From Tautonia marina (GTDB lineage Bacteria > Planctomycetota > Planctomycetia > Isosphaerales > Isosphaeraceae): a stretch of DNA of 64,000 bases. Location: contig NZ_WEZF01000027.1 of NCBI RefSeq assembly GCF_009177065.1, positions 36,528 to 100,527 on the forward strand, written 5' to 3'. Of this stretch, positions 16,824-26,160 are shown piece by piece. Position 1 is the stretch's first letter, and each line of letters begins with the position of its first letter. Below the pieces are notes generated by a model, which had not been told where the DNA came from, searched no databases, and saw only the letters and a program-made list of their open reading frames with translations. A program made the position numbers and the translations under genes.

Positions 16824-18320
16824 ATGACTTCTGGGATCGCGTCGCGGTTCGTCGTGCTGGTCGGGGTGGTCGCCCTGGCTCCGTTCTCCTCGGCCGATGC
16901 GGCCGACCGGCCGAACGTCCTGTTTCTCATCTCCGATGACCTGAACAATGCGTTGAACACGTATGGTCATCCCCAGATGAAAACCCCCAATATCGATCGC
17001 CTCGCGGCGCGAGGGGTTCGGTTCGACCGGGCCTATTGCCAGTTCCCCCTTTGCGGGCCGAGCCGCAACTCGATGCTCACGGGTCTATATCCGAACAGTA
17101 CGGGGATCTTGAGTAATGCTCAGATCTTCCGTCAGTCGATCCCGTCTCACGTCAGCTTGCCGCAGGCGTTCCGGCTCGATGGTTACTTCGCCGCCCGGAT
17201 CGGCAAGCTGTATCACTACGGGGTGCCTCGGTCGATCGGCACGAACGGGCACGACGACCCCGGCTCATGGGAGTTGGAACTGAACCCGGCCGGGGTCGAT
17301 CGGCTGGAGGAAGAGCCGAAGATCTTTACCCTCACCCCTGGCCAGTTCGGCGGCACGTTGAGCTGGTATGCCTCTCCCAAGAGCGACGAGTACCACACCG
17401 ACGGCATCATGGCCAGCGATGCCGAGTGGGTCCTCGAACGCTGCGCCCGGCAGGCCGATCGGCCGTTCTTCCTGGCCGTCGGCTTCTATCGGCCTCATAC
17501 GCCGTACGTCGCGCCGGAAGATTATTTCAAACAGTATCCGCGTGAGCAAATCTCCCTGGTGGAAGGGGTTGAGGAGGACCAGCAGGACATCCCTCCCGCC
17601 GGCCTGATGAGCGCCAAGCGCGAGCAGGACAAGCTGACCGACGAGCTGCGCCGCGAGGCGATTCAGGCGTACTACGCCAGCATCAGCTTCATGGATGCTC
17701 AGGTCGGCCGGGTGCTTGATGCGCTCGATCGGCTCGGCCTGGCCGAGAACACGATCGTCGTCATGACCAGTGACCACGGCTATCACCTGGGCGAGCATGG
17801 CCTCTGGCAGAAGATGAGCCTGTTCGAGGAGAGTGCCCGGGTGCCGATGATCATCGCGGCGCCGGGCGTTTCGAAAGGGGGGACGGTCGCTCCTGCTCCG
17901 GTGGGTCTGATCGATCTGTACCCGACCCTGGCCGAGCTGTGCGGAGTCGAGGCGCCGGAGAACCTTCAGGGGCAGAGCCTCGTTCCCTTGCTCCGTGATC
18001 CGGAAGCCCCCGGCCGCGGCTGGTCGCTTAGCCAGGTGACCCGGGGAGGAGGCGGGCAGGGGAGGTTCTTCGGCTACTCGATTCGAACCCCCCGCTGGCG
18101 CTACACCGAATGGGACGACGGGAACCGCGGGCTCGAACTCTACGACCACGAGGCCGACCCCCTCGAACAGACCAACCTGGCCGACTGCCCGAATCACGTC
18201 GAAACGATCACCGAGCTTTCCCGCTTGCTCCGCGAGTCGGTCCGCTCGACCTATCCCCCCTCGGGCGAGATCCCCGAAGTCCAGGGGACCCTCTGGATGC
18301 CGAACCTGACCAACCCCTGA
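16824..18320 (+). CDS. Secreted sulfatase, iduronate-2-sulfatase-like
   Basis: The protein (498 residues) has a signal peptide of about 26 residues. The sulfatase fold follows: NVLFLISDDLN with metal-binding Asp pair, and the CGPSR active-site motif with C77, the residue that sulfatase maturases convert to formylglycine. A second metal and substrate motif, SDHGYHLGEHG, is near residue 315. The overall pattern (NTYGHPQMKTPNIDRLA, LYHYGVP) matches iduronate-2-sulfatase-type enzymes. Planctomycetes carry many such genes for sulfated polysaccharides. The precise sugar ester cannot be predicted. Confidence 0.92.
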   Translation: MTSGIASRFVVLVGVVALAPFSSADAADRPNVLFLISDDLNNALNTYGHPQMKTPNIDRLAARGVRFDRAYCQFPLCGPSRNSMLTGLYPNSTGILSNAQIFRQSIPSHVSLPQAFRLDGYFAARIGKLYHYGVPRSIGTNGHDDPGSWELELNPAGVDRLEEEPKIFTLTPGQFGGTLSWYASPKSDEYHTDGIMASDAEWVLERCARQADRPFFLAVGFYRPHTPYVAPEDYFKQYPREQISLVEGVEEDQQDIPPAGLMSAKREQDKLTDELRREAIQAYYASISFMDAQVGRVLDALDRLGLAENTIVVMTSDHGYHLGEHGLWQKMSLFEESARVPMIIAAPGVSKGGTVAPAPVGLIDLYPTLAELCGVEAPENLQGQSLVPLLRDPEAPGRGWSLSQVTRGGGGQGRFFGYSIRTPRWRYTEWDDGNRGLELYDHEADPLEQTNLADCPNHVETITELSRLLRESVRSTYPPSGEIPEVQGTLWMPNLTNP

Positions 18321-18360
18321 TTCTGGTCCACTCTGCTCGGCTCGTCCCGGTGGCTCGCAC

Positions 18361-19025
18361 CCGATGCCGATAGCTCGGGTGCGCTGCCGGGTGCGCCTCT
18401 CGGTGCGCCTGTTGGTGCGCCTCTCGGTGCGCCTTCCGGCGAGGCGTTCGAGACGGGCCGGTGCGCCTTGGTTGCGGGCTCGGTGCGCCTTCCGGTGCGC
18501 CTCGGTGCGCGGTTTGGTGCGCTTTGGGAGTGGGCTGGAAGTCATTTGGTGGATCAAGGTTGGGCTGATTCAGGGGATTTGTTTCGTGCCGGGTCTCCAG
18601 GTGCGATGGGTTCGTTTCGTACGGAGGGGAGCCCGAACCAATCGGGTTCGTTTCGCCGCCGATGGCGAGCGGGCAAGAGGCTCGTTTCGAGACCAACGGG
18701 AGCGGCGATGGGTTCGTTTCGCGCGGGCGGAGTGAACCCAACTGGGTTCGTTTCGCGCGGGACGGAGTAGCATCGTGGGTCAGATGTCCCGCGAGGTTTT
18801 CTGCGGCCCGAGGCGTTGAGGTCTTCGAAAAAAAACGTCGTCGCCTGACGGTGGCGGATGCGGTGCGGATTGTCAAAGAGCCTCGCTGGCGCGACGGAAC
18901 GAGAAAACGATTCGGGGAATGCTCGCCCGGCAATCGGGCGAGCGTGATGAATGCCCCACGCTCATAGGATCGAGGAAATTGCGAGGGGTAGTCACAAAAA
19001 CTCCAGAAGGGTCAAAGAATCCGAT
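18361..19025. repeat. Long non-coding repeat element, copy A
   Basis: This stretch between the sulfatase and the RTX protein aligns end to end with 24,120-24,680. It contains, in order: an array of ten GTGCGC boxes mostly 12 bp apart (18,379-18,522); six boxes of the type GGGTTCGTTTCG ending at 18,586, 18,619, 18,655, 18,689, 18,721 and 18,755; a shared GCGGATTGTCAAAGA; a hairpin with 9-bp arms GCTCGCCCG/CGGGCGAGC (18,921-18,943); and the conserved tail ATGCCCCACGCT with ATAGGATCGAGGAAAT. Box spacings of 32-36 bp are not multiples of three, so the minus-strand frames across it are probably not genes. Confidence 0.75.
18921..18943. other. Hairpin inside repeat element A
   Basis: Nine-base arms GCTCGCCCG and CGGGCGAGC enclose the loop GCAAT. 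The arms pair perfectly. The same position in copy B keeps only part of the pairing. There is no T run, so it is not a classical terminator. Confidence 0.6.
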
Positions 19026-19543
19026 CGCACGGCCGGCTGATTGTGTTCGAGGACCGAGAAAACGCAATGTCTTGAATGCAAGCCAGGCGAATAAGAGGCC
19101 AGGCCGGCCTCGTCCTATGACAAATGTCAATATTCAGGATGACCCTGATTCCGTGTGTGACTCTGATTCCGTGCTCGAACCCGTCGGGGTTGCGATCGGA
19201 GGGGGCTGAGGCCGGGCTCAGCAACGAAGTTTGCTTAATCGGCAAAAAGTCTTCACACGGCCCAAGCAATTTAAATTTCTTAGAGTTACCATTTTGCCTT
19301 TCTTGTCAAATTGAGATAGTTTGGACTTGGCTCTGACCTCTACTGATGCTCAGAGCTCTTTCGGTGTTAGCGTATGCGTAATCTTGAATGCTAGAAGAGC
19401 AGACAAATTTACATTCGAAACTTTCATGAGTTTTCGATCTTTCTGAGCCCGTACATCATCTCGCCATGGGTGACGATCGAGCCCGTGGTGCGGTAGTGGA
19501 GACCTGCGGGATTCATTCCAACTCTCCAGTGGAGAACTCACCA
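19026..19543. other. AT-rich leader before the RTX protein gene
   Basis: No gene is seen in these ~520 bp. The part from about 19,230 to 19,450 is much richer in A+T than the rest of the window (for example ATTTAAATTTCTTAG) and probably holds the promoter of the downstream gene. An 11-bp direct repeat, CTGATTCCGTG, occurs twice near 19,145 and 19,163. I could not define a convincing promoter. Confidence 0.5.
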
Positions 19544-22500
19544 ATGAGCGGTCATCGAGGCGGAGAACAAGTGCGACGAGCAGGTCTGCGCGGGTCGGCT
19601 CGCCGACATCTGGCAGAGGAGGGGCGGAAAAGGCGGTTCTTCACAAGCTTGGAGCGGCTTGAAGACAGAGTGACGCCGGTCATCGGCGCGATCGGTGTGC
19701 CACCGCAGGTCCTGCCCGGGTCGGGGTTCGACGGGATTGCCAATCTGGGGGGTTGCACGGGATCGCTGCTGCCGACGGGCCGCCACATCTTAACGGCTGC
19801 GCATTGTGTCGATGACGACGGCGACGGGGTGGCTGATAGCACGAACTACTCCGTTACCTTCAACATGCCGGGTGATCGCGTCATTCGGATGAACGTTCCG
19901 CAAGCGAACGTGATTGTTCATCCCATGTGGGGAGGCGGCGACAACATTTCCGATGGCTTCGACGTCGCCGTGATGATTCTGCCGAATTATGCGCCCGTGG
20001 GTGCCGAGCGATTCTCGATTGCCGATCCCAAAGATGGCACCGTGGGGGCCGATCCCACGGCAAGCTCGTTCGTCGACAGCAGTGGAATGATCACCGCCAA
20101 CGATGTCCGGAACACAAACGACATCCTCATTCGCTTCCTTGACGGGCCCAACGCGGGTCTTGCCCGGACGGTCAGCAACCTTGACGACACGACCCAGGTG
20201 ATCACCGTCAATTCGGCCTTCCCCAACGTGCCGAACGTGGGTGACACCTTCGAGTACATCTTCCGTGGCTCGCAGATCATCGGTTATGGCAATACGGGCA
20301 CGGGCACCGAGGGGCAGCAGACCGGCACCTCGGGCATTAAACGCGTCGGTTATAATCAGCTTGAATCAACGGATGATCTCAATGGCGGTGACGGCGGATC
20401 GATGTTCCAGAACGGCATCATCGGCGCGTTGTTCCAGATGCCGCCTGCTGGCTTTGATACGTCCGAGGCGGCGCTGGGGCAGGGTGACTCGGGAGGCCCG
20501 TTGCTGGTGGGCCGGTCGATCATCGGCATCGCGTCGTACGGGCGAGGCGGAGCTGACTTCGACTCCTCTGATTTTTGGGCGTATGCGCCGCAATTCACGA
20601 CAAGCTTCATTGACCCGATCCTGACGCAGGCCGGCCCGTTGACCCTGGACATGGACGACCAGGACGACGGCCAGGACGGTGTGCCCGACCTCATTAGCGT
20701 GGTTGTCGATAATACGGATGATGACATCACGATTTTTGTGAACGGTCGATCTCTGGGTTCGGTCGACCTTGCCGAGGTGACTGAGCTTCGGCTGATCGGT
20801 TCCAATGACGATGACACCTTCATCATCGAGGGCGACTTCGATTTGCCGGTATTCGTTGATGGCCGCCGCGGCAATGACGAGCTTCGAATCCGGCGGAGCG
20901 GTCGCGACGATGACCTGGTTTATCGCCCTGGCTCCAACACGGGCGATGGTGAGATCGATGTCGACACTGGATCGATTGTCAGCACGATCACGTTTGAGGA
21001 CCTTGAGCCGCTGCTGATCAGCAACGTGGCCTCTTACACGCTGAAGACGACCGATCGAACTGTGTTGACCGTCGCACAAGCGGGTCCCGACCGGAACATC
21101 GTCACGGGCACGCATGACGGGGGCGTGGCGTTTGAATCGGTGACGTTCTTCGATGTGGACGAGTTCATCATCGAAACCGATGACGTCTTCTCCGAGAATG
21201 ACGAGTTCACCGTCCTGACTCCGCTGGTGGCCGAAGACCTGGACACCTTTACGATTCGATCCTTCGGCGGGAACGACACGCTGACCATCGGCACCAATTT
21301 TCGCCTGCCGTCCTCGGGCGGTTCGTTCACGTTCGACGCTGGAACGGGGTCGGGAGACCTGATCAAGGCGACCGGCGATTCCGATCTGATCCTTTCCGAC
21401 ACATCGTTGGCCAGTGTCGGCTCAGCGACGGGTGCCTCGCAGGGAACGCTCCTGCTGAGCGGTGTCGAAGAGGCGATTCTCACGGGTGGGATGCTGGCGA
21501 ACGTGATCAACGCCGCGGGCTTCAGCGGCTCGCTCGTGCTGAACGGTGGCGATGGCAACGATGTCCTGACTGGCGGTTCTGGCCAGAACTCGGTTTACGG
21601 CAATGCCGGATCGGACACGCTGATCAGCGTCAACGGCAGCGGTCTTTACGAGGGAGGCGAGGGGAACGACCATCTGGAGTTCTTCGGCTCAGCGGTCATC
21701 GGGAACAATCTCGCCGTTCTCGCGAACGGAGTCGGGGTTGTCATCACCTCGTCGGTGGGGTCGAGGAATCTGGGGGTTCATACCGTCGAGTCGATCTTCC
21801 TTGGCGCGTCAACGAGTTCCGACGACATTCAGGTCGGCAATCTCCGTGATACGGACGTGCGACTCGTCACGCTTGATCTGGGCCTCGATGCCGTTCGCGA
21901 CACGGTCTCGATTGAGAATCCGAACATCGCCGACGAGGTCAGCATCACGACCCCGGGCCCGGGCATGGTCAATGTGGAGCAGACGCAGAACGCCAACGTC
22001 GTGATCCTCAACTCGCTGGCGAGCTGTCCGTTCGGGCCAAACGACGACGTGCTGATCCTGAACACGAATGCCGGCAACGACACGGTGATGGCCTCTCCCG
22101 AGGCGTCGGAGGAGATCGGCCTGGTCATCAATGCCGGTGACGGCAACGACTTCGTCATGGCCAACGGCACGATCAATGGCGGCCGTGGAAATGATAACCT
22201 GTCCGGCGCGGGCGGGTTGTGCCCGGTCACCATCGACGGTGGCGAGGGAGATGACCAGATCTGTGGCAACGACGGCAACGATTTGCTCAACGGTGGTGCC
22301 GGCAACGACTCGATCTACGGGGCCGGTGGCGACGACACCATCAACGGCGGCGATGGCAACGACCTCCTCGCCGGGAACGACGGCAACGACACCATCAATG
22401 GCGACGCGGGGAACGACACCATCGGCGGCGGTGCGGGGGACGACACCATCGCGGGGGGCCTCGGCGATGATCTGATTTACGGCGACTCCGACGCCGATTG

Positions 22501-23866
22501 CGGCGAATCGAGCCTGCAGCCCATCGCCAGCGGTCAAGGCAACGACACCCTCAACGGGAACGTGGGCAACGACACCATCTCCGGCGAAGGGGGGGATGAC
22601 GCGATCTTCGGCGATGAGGGGGACGACACCCTCTCCGGCGGCGATGGGAACGACACCATCTCCGGCGGCGATGGCGACGACACCATCTCCGGCGACGATG
22701 GGAACGACACGATCTCTGGGGCCGATGGCGACGACATCATCTCCGGCGGCGATGGGAACGACACCATCTCCGGCGGCGATGGGAACGACACCATCTCCGG
22801 CGGCGATGACAACGACGAGATTCAGGGCAACCTGGGCGATGACCTTCTCGTCGGCGACGAAGGGGACGACCTCATTCACGGTGGCCTGGGTGCCGACACC
22901 ATCTACGGTGTCGACGGCCGCGATCGCCTCTGCGGCGGTCTCGCCCCCGGCGAACCTGGCAACCCCGAACTCGATGGGAATGACCTGATCAGCGGTGGCA
23001 ATGACGACGATGCCATCGTCGGCGACGCCGGAGACGACACCCTCTTCGGCGACGACGGAAACGACCAGATCTGGGGTTCCGCCGGAAATGATGCCCTCCA
23101 CGGCGGCACAGGAAACGACGCCATGGTCGGCGGCGCCGGCGACGACTTCCTGAACGGCGGCGACGGCAACGACCTCATGTTCGGTCTCACGGGGAACGAC
23201 ACCCTCTGGGGCGGCAACGACGACGATTCGATGTACGGCGGTGATGGCGACGACGTCATGCTCGGCGGCACTCCCGAAACCGCCAACACCGTCCACGGCC
23301 CGCGCAACCCAAGCCTGCCCAGCGACGGCAACGACGTCATGCTTGGCGGCCTTGGGTTCGATCACGTCGATGGCGGAAATGGTGACAACATCCTTGACGC
23401 TGGCGACGATGGTCTGGTTGAGACCGTCCTGGCGGGCGTCGGCAACGACATCGGATTCTCGCACCGGATTCGCGGCCATAAGGTGAGCGACCGCATGGCG
23501 CTCGATGGCGGGCACAACCAGGACCGCCATCGCGGCGGCCTCGTCGAACCGGCCATCCCTGACGAAGTCTGCGACTTCGTCGTCTTCGCCCAGCCCGAAC
23601 CGGTCGTCACTCCAGCACCCGGCCCGGTTCACGTTCCGTTGCACAACGGTGCTTCGCGTCCTCGCTCATGGGCCCCACGGACCAGGCCAGTGGTTGTGAG
23701 GCCCACCCAGGTGAGACGAAGGTTGCCGCTCGTCTCCACGCAACAACCGATCAACCAGCCGACCCCGGCACGGTACTGGAGCCTTCGCTCCGCTCCGCAA
23801 TCGACCCTGGCCGGTCTGGGGCCGATGGCCCGCTTGCTCGCCCGACGAGGCGGCAGGTCGGTCTGA
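19544..23866 (+). CDS. Secreted trypsin-like protease with RTX calcium-binding repeats
   Basis: The protein has 1440 residues from the ATG at 19544, which has GGAG nine bases upstream. Residues 34-44 hold SLERLEDRVTP, the N-terminal motif of many large exported planctomycete proteins. A chymotrypsin-fold peptidase follows: TAAHC with the catalytic His near residue 87, DVAVMIL with the Asp, and GDSGGPLL with the Ser near 316. After a linker of beta-rich sequence, residues ~860-1290 consist of glycine/aspartate nonapeptides (GGDGNDTIS and variants) that fold as calcium-bound beta-rolls. The C-terminus is basic and Pro-rich. Extracellular location is inferred. The gene lies between two direct copies of a ~600-bp element. 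Confidence 0.88.
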   Translation: MSGHRGGEQVRRAGLRGSARRHLAEEGRKRRFFTSLERLEDRVTPVIGAIGVPPQVLPGSGFDGIANLGGCTGSLLPTGRHILTAAHCVDDDGDGVADSTNYSVTFNMPGDRVIRMNVPQANVIVHPMWGGGDNISDGFDVAVMILPNYAPVGAERFSIADPKDGTVGADPTASSFVDSSGMITANDVRNTNDILIRFLDGPNAGLARTVSNLDDTTQVITVNSAFPNVPNVGDTFEYIFRGSQIIGYGNTGTGTEGQQTGTSGIKRVGYNQLESTDDLNGGDGGSMFQNGIIGALFQMPPAGFDTSEAALGQGDSGGPLLVGRSIIGIASYGRGGADFDSSDFWAYAPQFTTSFIDPILTQAGPLTLDMDDQDDGQDGVPDLISVVVDNTDDDITIFVNGRSLGSVDLAEVTELRLIGSNDDDTFIIEGDFDLPVFVDGRRGNDELRIRRSGRDDDLVYRPGSNTGDGEIDVDTGSIVSTITFEDLEPLLISNVASYTLKTTDRTVLTVAQAGPDRNIVTGTHDGGVAFESVTFFDVDEFIIETDDVFSENDEFTVLTPLVAEDLDTFTIRSFGGNDTLTIGTNFRLPSSGGSFTFDAGTGSGDLIKATGDSDLILSDTSLASVGSATGASQGTLLLSGVEEAILTGGMLANVINAAGFSGSLVLNGGDGNDVLTGGSGQNSVYGNAGSDTLISVNGSGLYEGGEGNDHLEFFGSAVIGNNLAVLANGVGVVITSSVGSRNLGVHTVESIFLGASTSSDDIQVGNLRDTDVRLVTLDLGLDAVRDTVSIENPNIADEVSITTPGPGMVNVEQTQNANVVILNSLASCPFGPNDDVLILNTNAGNDTVMASPEASEEIGLVINAGDGNDFVMANGTINGGRGNDNLSGAGGLCPVTIDGGEGDDQICGNDGNDLLNGGAGNDSIYGAGGDDTINGGDGNDLLAGNDGNDTINGDAGNDTIGGGAGDDTIAGGLGDDLIYGDSDADCGESSLQPIASGQGNDTLNGNVGNDTISGEGGDDAIFGDEGDDTLSGGDGNDTISGGDGDDTISGDDGNDTISGADGDDIISGGDGNDTISGGDGNDTISGGDDNDEIQGNLGDDLLVGDEGDDLIHGGLGADTIYGVDGRDRLCGGLAPGEPGNPELDGNDLISGGNDDDAIVGDAGDDTLFGDDGNDQIWGSAGNDALHGGTGNDAMVGGAGDDFLNGGDGNDLMFGLTGNDTLWGGNDDDSMYGGDGDDVMLGGTPETANTVHGPRNPSLPSDGNDVMLGGLGFDHVDGGNGDNILDAGDDGLVETVLAGVGNDIGFSHRIRGHKVSDRMALDGGHNQDRHRGGLVEPAIPDEVCDFVVFAQPEPVVTPAPGPVHVPLHNGASRPRSWAPRTRPVVVRPTQVRRRLPLVSTQQPINQPTPARYWSLRSAPQSTLAGLGPMARLLARRGGRSV
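22110..23410 (+). repeat. Tandem coding repeats of the RTX domain
   Basis: The DNA repeats in units of 27 bp and multiples of 9 bp (for example GGCGGCGATGGGAACGACAC recurring at 22,640-22,800). They encode the GGxGxDxhx nonapeptides of the protein above. The densest part is 22,620-22,810, where near-identical units could allow slippage or recombination. Confidence 0.85.
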
Positions 23867-24055
23867 TCGAAGCGTGCCTTGAGGCGAGTCGCCAGGGTCT
23901 CGCGATATCGTCACGCATTGCGAAAAGGGCGGCCGACCCCCGTTTGGAGGAAGCGGCCGCCCAGCGTTGCCGCGCGGGTTGATCGACGGGGCATGCGGGG
24001 GCCCCTCAATGCCTCCCGATCGCAGGAGGTCGGCGCGATGTCGGGCGGCGTGATG

Positions 24056-24122
24056 GCCGGGGCGTGTCGCCCCCAGATCTCCTGATCGGGAGCAGGAGCG
24101 GACCTGGGCGGGATGAGCCCAG
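24056..24122. repeat. Intergenic double-hairpin repeat, copy 1
   Basis: The sequence resembles 26,161-26,224. It shares GTGTCGCC, CTCCTGATC and a terminal hairpin. Here the last hairpin is CTGGGC (24,104-24,109) with GCCCAG (24,117-24,122). Relative to the other copy the sixth base pair is swapped from G-C to C-G, which preserves pairing. Confidence 0.6.
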
Positions 24123-24680
24123 CCACCCTGCCGAGGTGCGCCTTCAGGTGCGCCGCGGTGTTGGGTTCGGTGCGCTCCGGGGTTGGGCTGGAAGTCGTTT
24201 GTTGGTTGAAGCTTGAGGTGCTGGAGGCGGTTCGTTTCGTCACGAGGCTCCCGGAACAACGGGTTCGTTTCGCACGGGTCGGAGCCGGAACGATCGGGTT
24301 CGTTTCGCCGCCGCTGGCGAGGTGTGATCGGGTTCGTTTCGAGGACGAGGGCAGGGGCGATGGGTTCGTTTCGCGCGGGCGGAGTGAACACAACCGGCTT
24401 CGTTATCACGCGGGGCGGACTGGCATCGTGGGCCGGAGGCCCTGAGAGGCGTCCCGGGCGTCGGGGCATTGGGGTCTTCCGGAAGGACGGCGGTTGCGTA
24501 GTTGTGGTGGACGCAGTGTGGATTGTCAAAGAACGCGGTGACAGAACGGCCCGAGCAAAGGAATCGGGGGCCGCTCGCGCCGTGACCGGGCGGGGCAGGC
24601 GAATGCCCCACGCTGATAGGATCGAGGAAATGGGTAGGAATAGTCACAAAATCCGCCCGAAGGGTCCGGGAATCCGCTCG
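24120..24680. repeat. Long non-coding repeat element, copy B
   Basis: This copy has the same order of parts as 18,361-19,025 in the same orientation: three GTGCGC boxes, the shared GGGCTGGAAGTC, then six GGGTTCGTTTCG-type boxes ending at 24,239, 24,272, 24,307, 24,341, 24,373 and about 24,405, then GGATTGTCAAAGA, then ATGCCCCACGCT and ATAGGATCGAGGAAAT and TAGTCACAAAA. The box spacings (33, 35, 34, 32, 32) track those of copy A (33, 36, 34, 32, 34). The last box is degenerate. Confidence 0.75.
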
Positions 24681-25150
24681 CCCGGCCGTGTGGCACGGGT
24701 GGCTCGCCACCAGTGCCTCCGTGGGACAGACGTTTCCGAGCCGAGCACGACCCCGAGGACCCTCAGTCGGTGGAACGAACACAGGCGCGGGGCTTGGTCC
24801 CGTCGAACAAGGACGAGAGGCGGGGGAGGCATCGGGGTGGAGGATCCCGGGTGGATGCCAGGGGCGGCGCCTGCGGTTCTCGGAGAGTCGTCGATCAGGA
24901 CTCCGTAACCGGTTTCCAGGGACTGGTGTTATGGCTTCGGTTCGTGCCGCTCCTTCTTGCCCGATTCCCCTTTGCGGCCAGAAAATTTTCGCCCTGGCCT
25001 TCGATTCCGGGCCGGGATCGCCATGAAGGTCCTGGAGGCTTCCGGGCTCCGAGGATTGCCGAGCGGTCGTGGCATCGCGAGGGGACCTGTGACCGTGCGC
25101 CCCTGCGTGTCGCGGGGCGCCACCGGGGGCGTTGATCGGAGGAGAGCAGC
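24681..25150. other. Intergenic stretch with one dispersed short repeat
   Basis: I see no convincing gene here. Positions 25,000-25,039 match a short repeat also found at 51,725 and 55,434. A GGAGGAG ribosome site for the next gene is at about 25,138. Confidence 0.5.
25000..25039. repeat. Dispersed short repeat, copy 1
   Basis: The core TTCGATTCCGGGCCGGGATC is followed by GCCATGAAGGTCCTGGAGGC. By eye about 34 of 40 bases match the copy at 55,434-55,473. A run of AAAATTTT lies just upstream, as A runs do in other copies. Confidence 0.65.
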
Positions 25151-26131
25151 ATGATGAGCAACCTGATCTGGCGGATGGTCGCGGCGATGGCGGTGATCGT
25201 GGCAATCGGCTCCTCGGTGGAAGTCCACGCGGGGATCGTCCTGCATGTGTCTGGCTATACGGACCAGGCTGTCACCACGATTTCCGGGACGAACAGCTTT
25301 GGCTCGATCACCGACGACGGCGCGGGCAACATCTATTTCACGGGGGCGTCCACCCGAAACGTTTACCGCCACAACGCCGGCGGGACCGCTTCCCTCGAGA
25401 GCCTCAACAGCATCCCTCTCGGTATCGAGTTAGTTGGAAATGATCTGTATGTCGGCACAAATATTGGGGAAATCTACCGTCTCGACACGACAAACCCAGG
25501 GGCCGGGGCGACCCTGGTGGAGAACATCGGCGGCGAACTGATGGGGATGGCGGTGGCGCCTTCGACGTTTGGGGCGTATGCTGGCCAGCTCATCATCTCC
25601 AGCAGAGACAAGGTTGTGGCCTTCGATACGGTCACTTCTACGTCCAGCACGGTGTACTCCGGCTCGGGCTTGTATCCTGCGCTCGCGTTCGGTGGTAAAG
25701 GCCTGTTCGTGGCGGATTATTCCGACCGGCAGCTCTTCAACCTCACCTCAACCGGGTTTTACAGACCCTTCGCGCCCATGTCGGGCTCCCCGGGAGGCAT
25801 CGCGATCAATCCGAATAGCGGCGAGGTTTTCATTGCGAATGAGTCCGCAGGGGCGATCGATCGCTACAGCAGGCAAGGGAGGTATCTCGGCAGGTTCGCC
25901 TCGAACGTCAGCTGGGACGGGGGCTACTACCCGTCGTTCTTCTCCTTCACGCGGGACGGATCGGCGCTGCTCTACGGCGAGCGGCGGATCGGAGACCCGA
26001 ACGTCGGTATCCGTCAGATCACCGGGTTCGAGGTTGCCGCCGTCCCCGAGCCTTCCACCTTTGCCAGCGGCCTCCTCGGCGTCGCCTTGATTGGAGCTGG
26101 GTGGTTGCGGCGACGGCGACGAGCCGCCTGA
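25151..26131 (+). CDS. PEP-CTERM sorted exported protein
   Basis: The 326-residue product begins with a signal peptide (cleavage near VHAG, residue ~27). It ends with a PEP-CTERM sorting signal: VPEPST, a hydrophobic helix (ASGLLGVALIGAGWL) and an RRRRR cluster. The middle resembles a beta-propeller of the SMP-30/NHL type (GSITDDGAGNIYFTG, GIAINPNSGEVFIAN). Such proteins are recognised by an exosortase and processed on the way to the surface or matrix. Start choice is supported by GGAGGAG upstream. Function beyond surface export is unknown. Confidence 0.85.
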   Translation: MMSNLIWRMVAAMAVIVAIGSSVEVHAGIVLHVSGYTDQAVTTISGTNSFGSITDDGAGNIYFTGASTRNVYRHNAGGTASLESLNSIPLGIELVGNDLYVGTNIGEIYRLDTTNPGAGATLVENIGGELMGMAVAPSTFGAYAGQLIISSRDKVVAFDTVTSTSSTVYSGSGLYPALAFGGKGLFVADYSDRQLFNLTSTGFYRPFAPMSGSPGGIAINPNSGEVFIANESAGAIDRYSRQGRYLGRFASNVSWDGGYYPSFFSFTRDGSALLYGERRIGDPNVGIRQITGFEVAAVPEPSTFASGLLGVALIGAGWLRRRRRAA

Positions 26132-26160
26132 GCCGCTCGCCGTGGCGGTGGGGTGGCTGG

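Noticed and set aside
12005..16960. Very long minus-strand frame (1651 codons)
   Set aside because: It lies opposite the photolyase, flavoprotein, methyltransferase-like and PhoD genes, has no recognisable domain and a biased Arg/Gly/Pro composition. It is a GC-rich shadow.
18575..18755. Six-box array as a CRISPR
   Set aside because: Boxes are only ~12 bp, imperfect, and the spacers between boxes are related between two loci. No cas gene is near.
18208..18933. Minus-strand frames with ETNP/KRTH-like repeats (also 23,666-24,529 and 24,240-25,205)
   Set aside because: They resemble one another, but the matching parts are in different frames and box spacings are not multiples of three, so the similarity is at the nucleotide level.
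21809..23644. Minus-strand frame of 611 codons rich in VVAIAAGDGVV repeats
   Set aside because: It is the complement of the RTX nonapeptide DNA repeats; the repeats in it only mirror those of the real gene.
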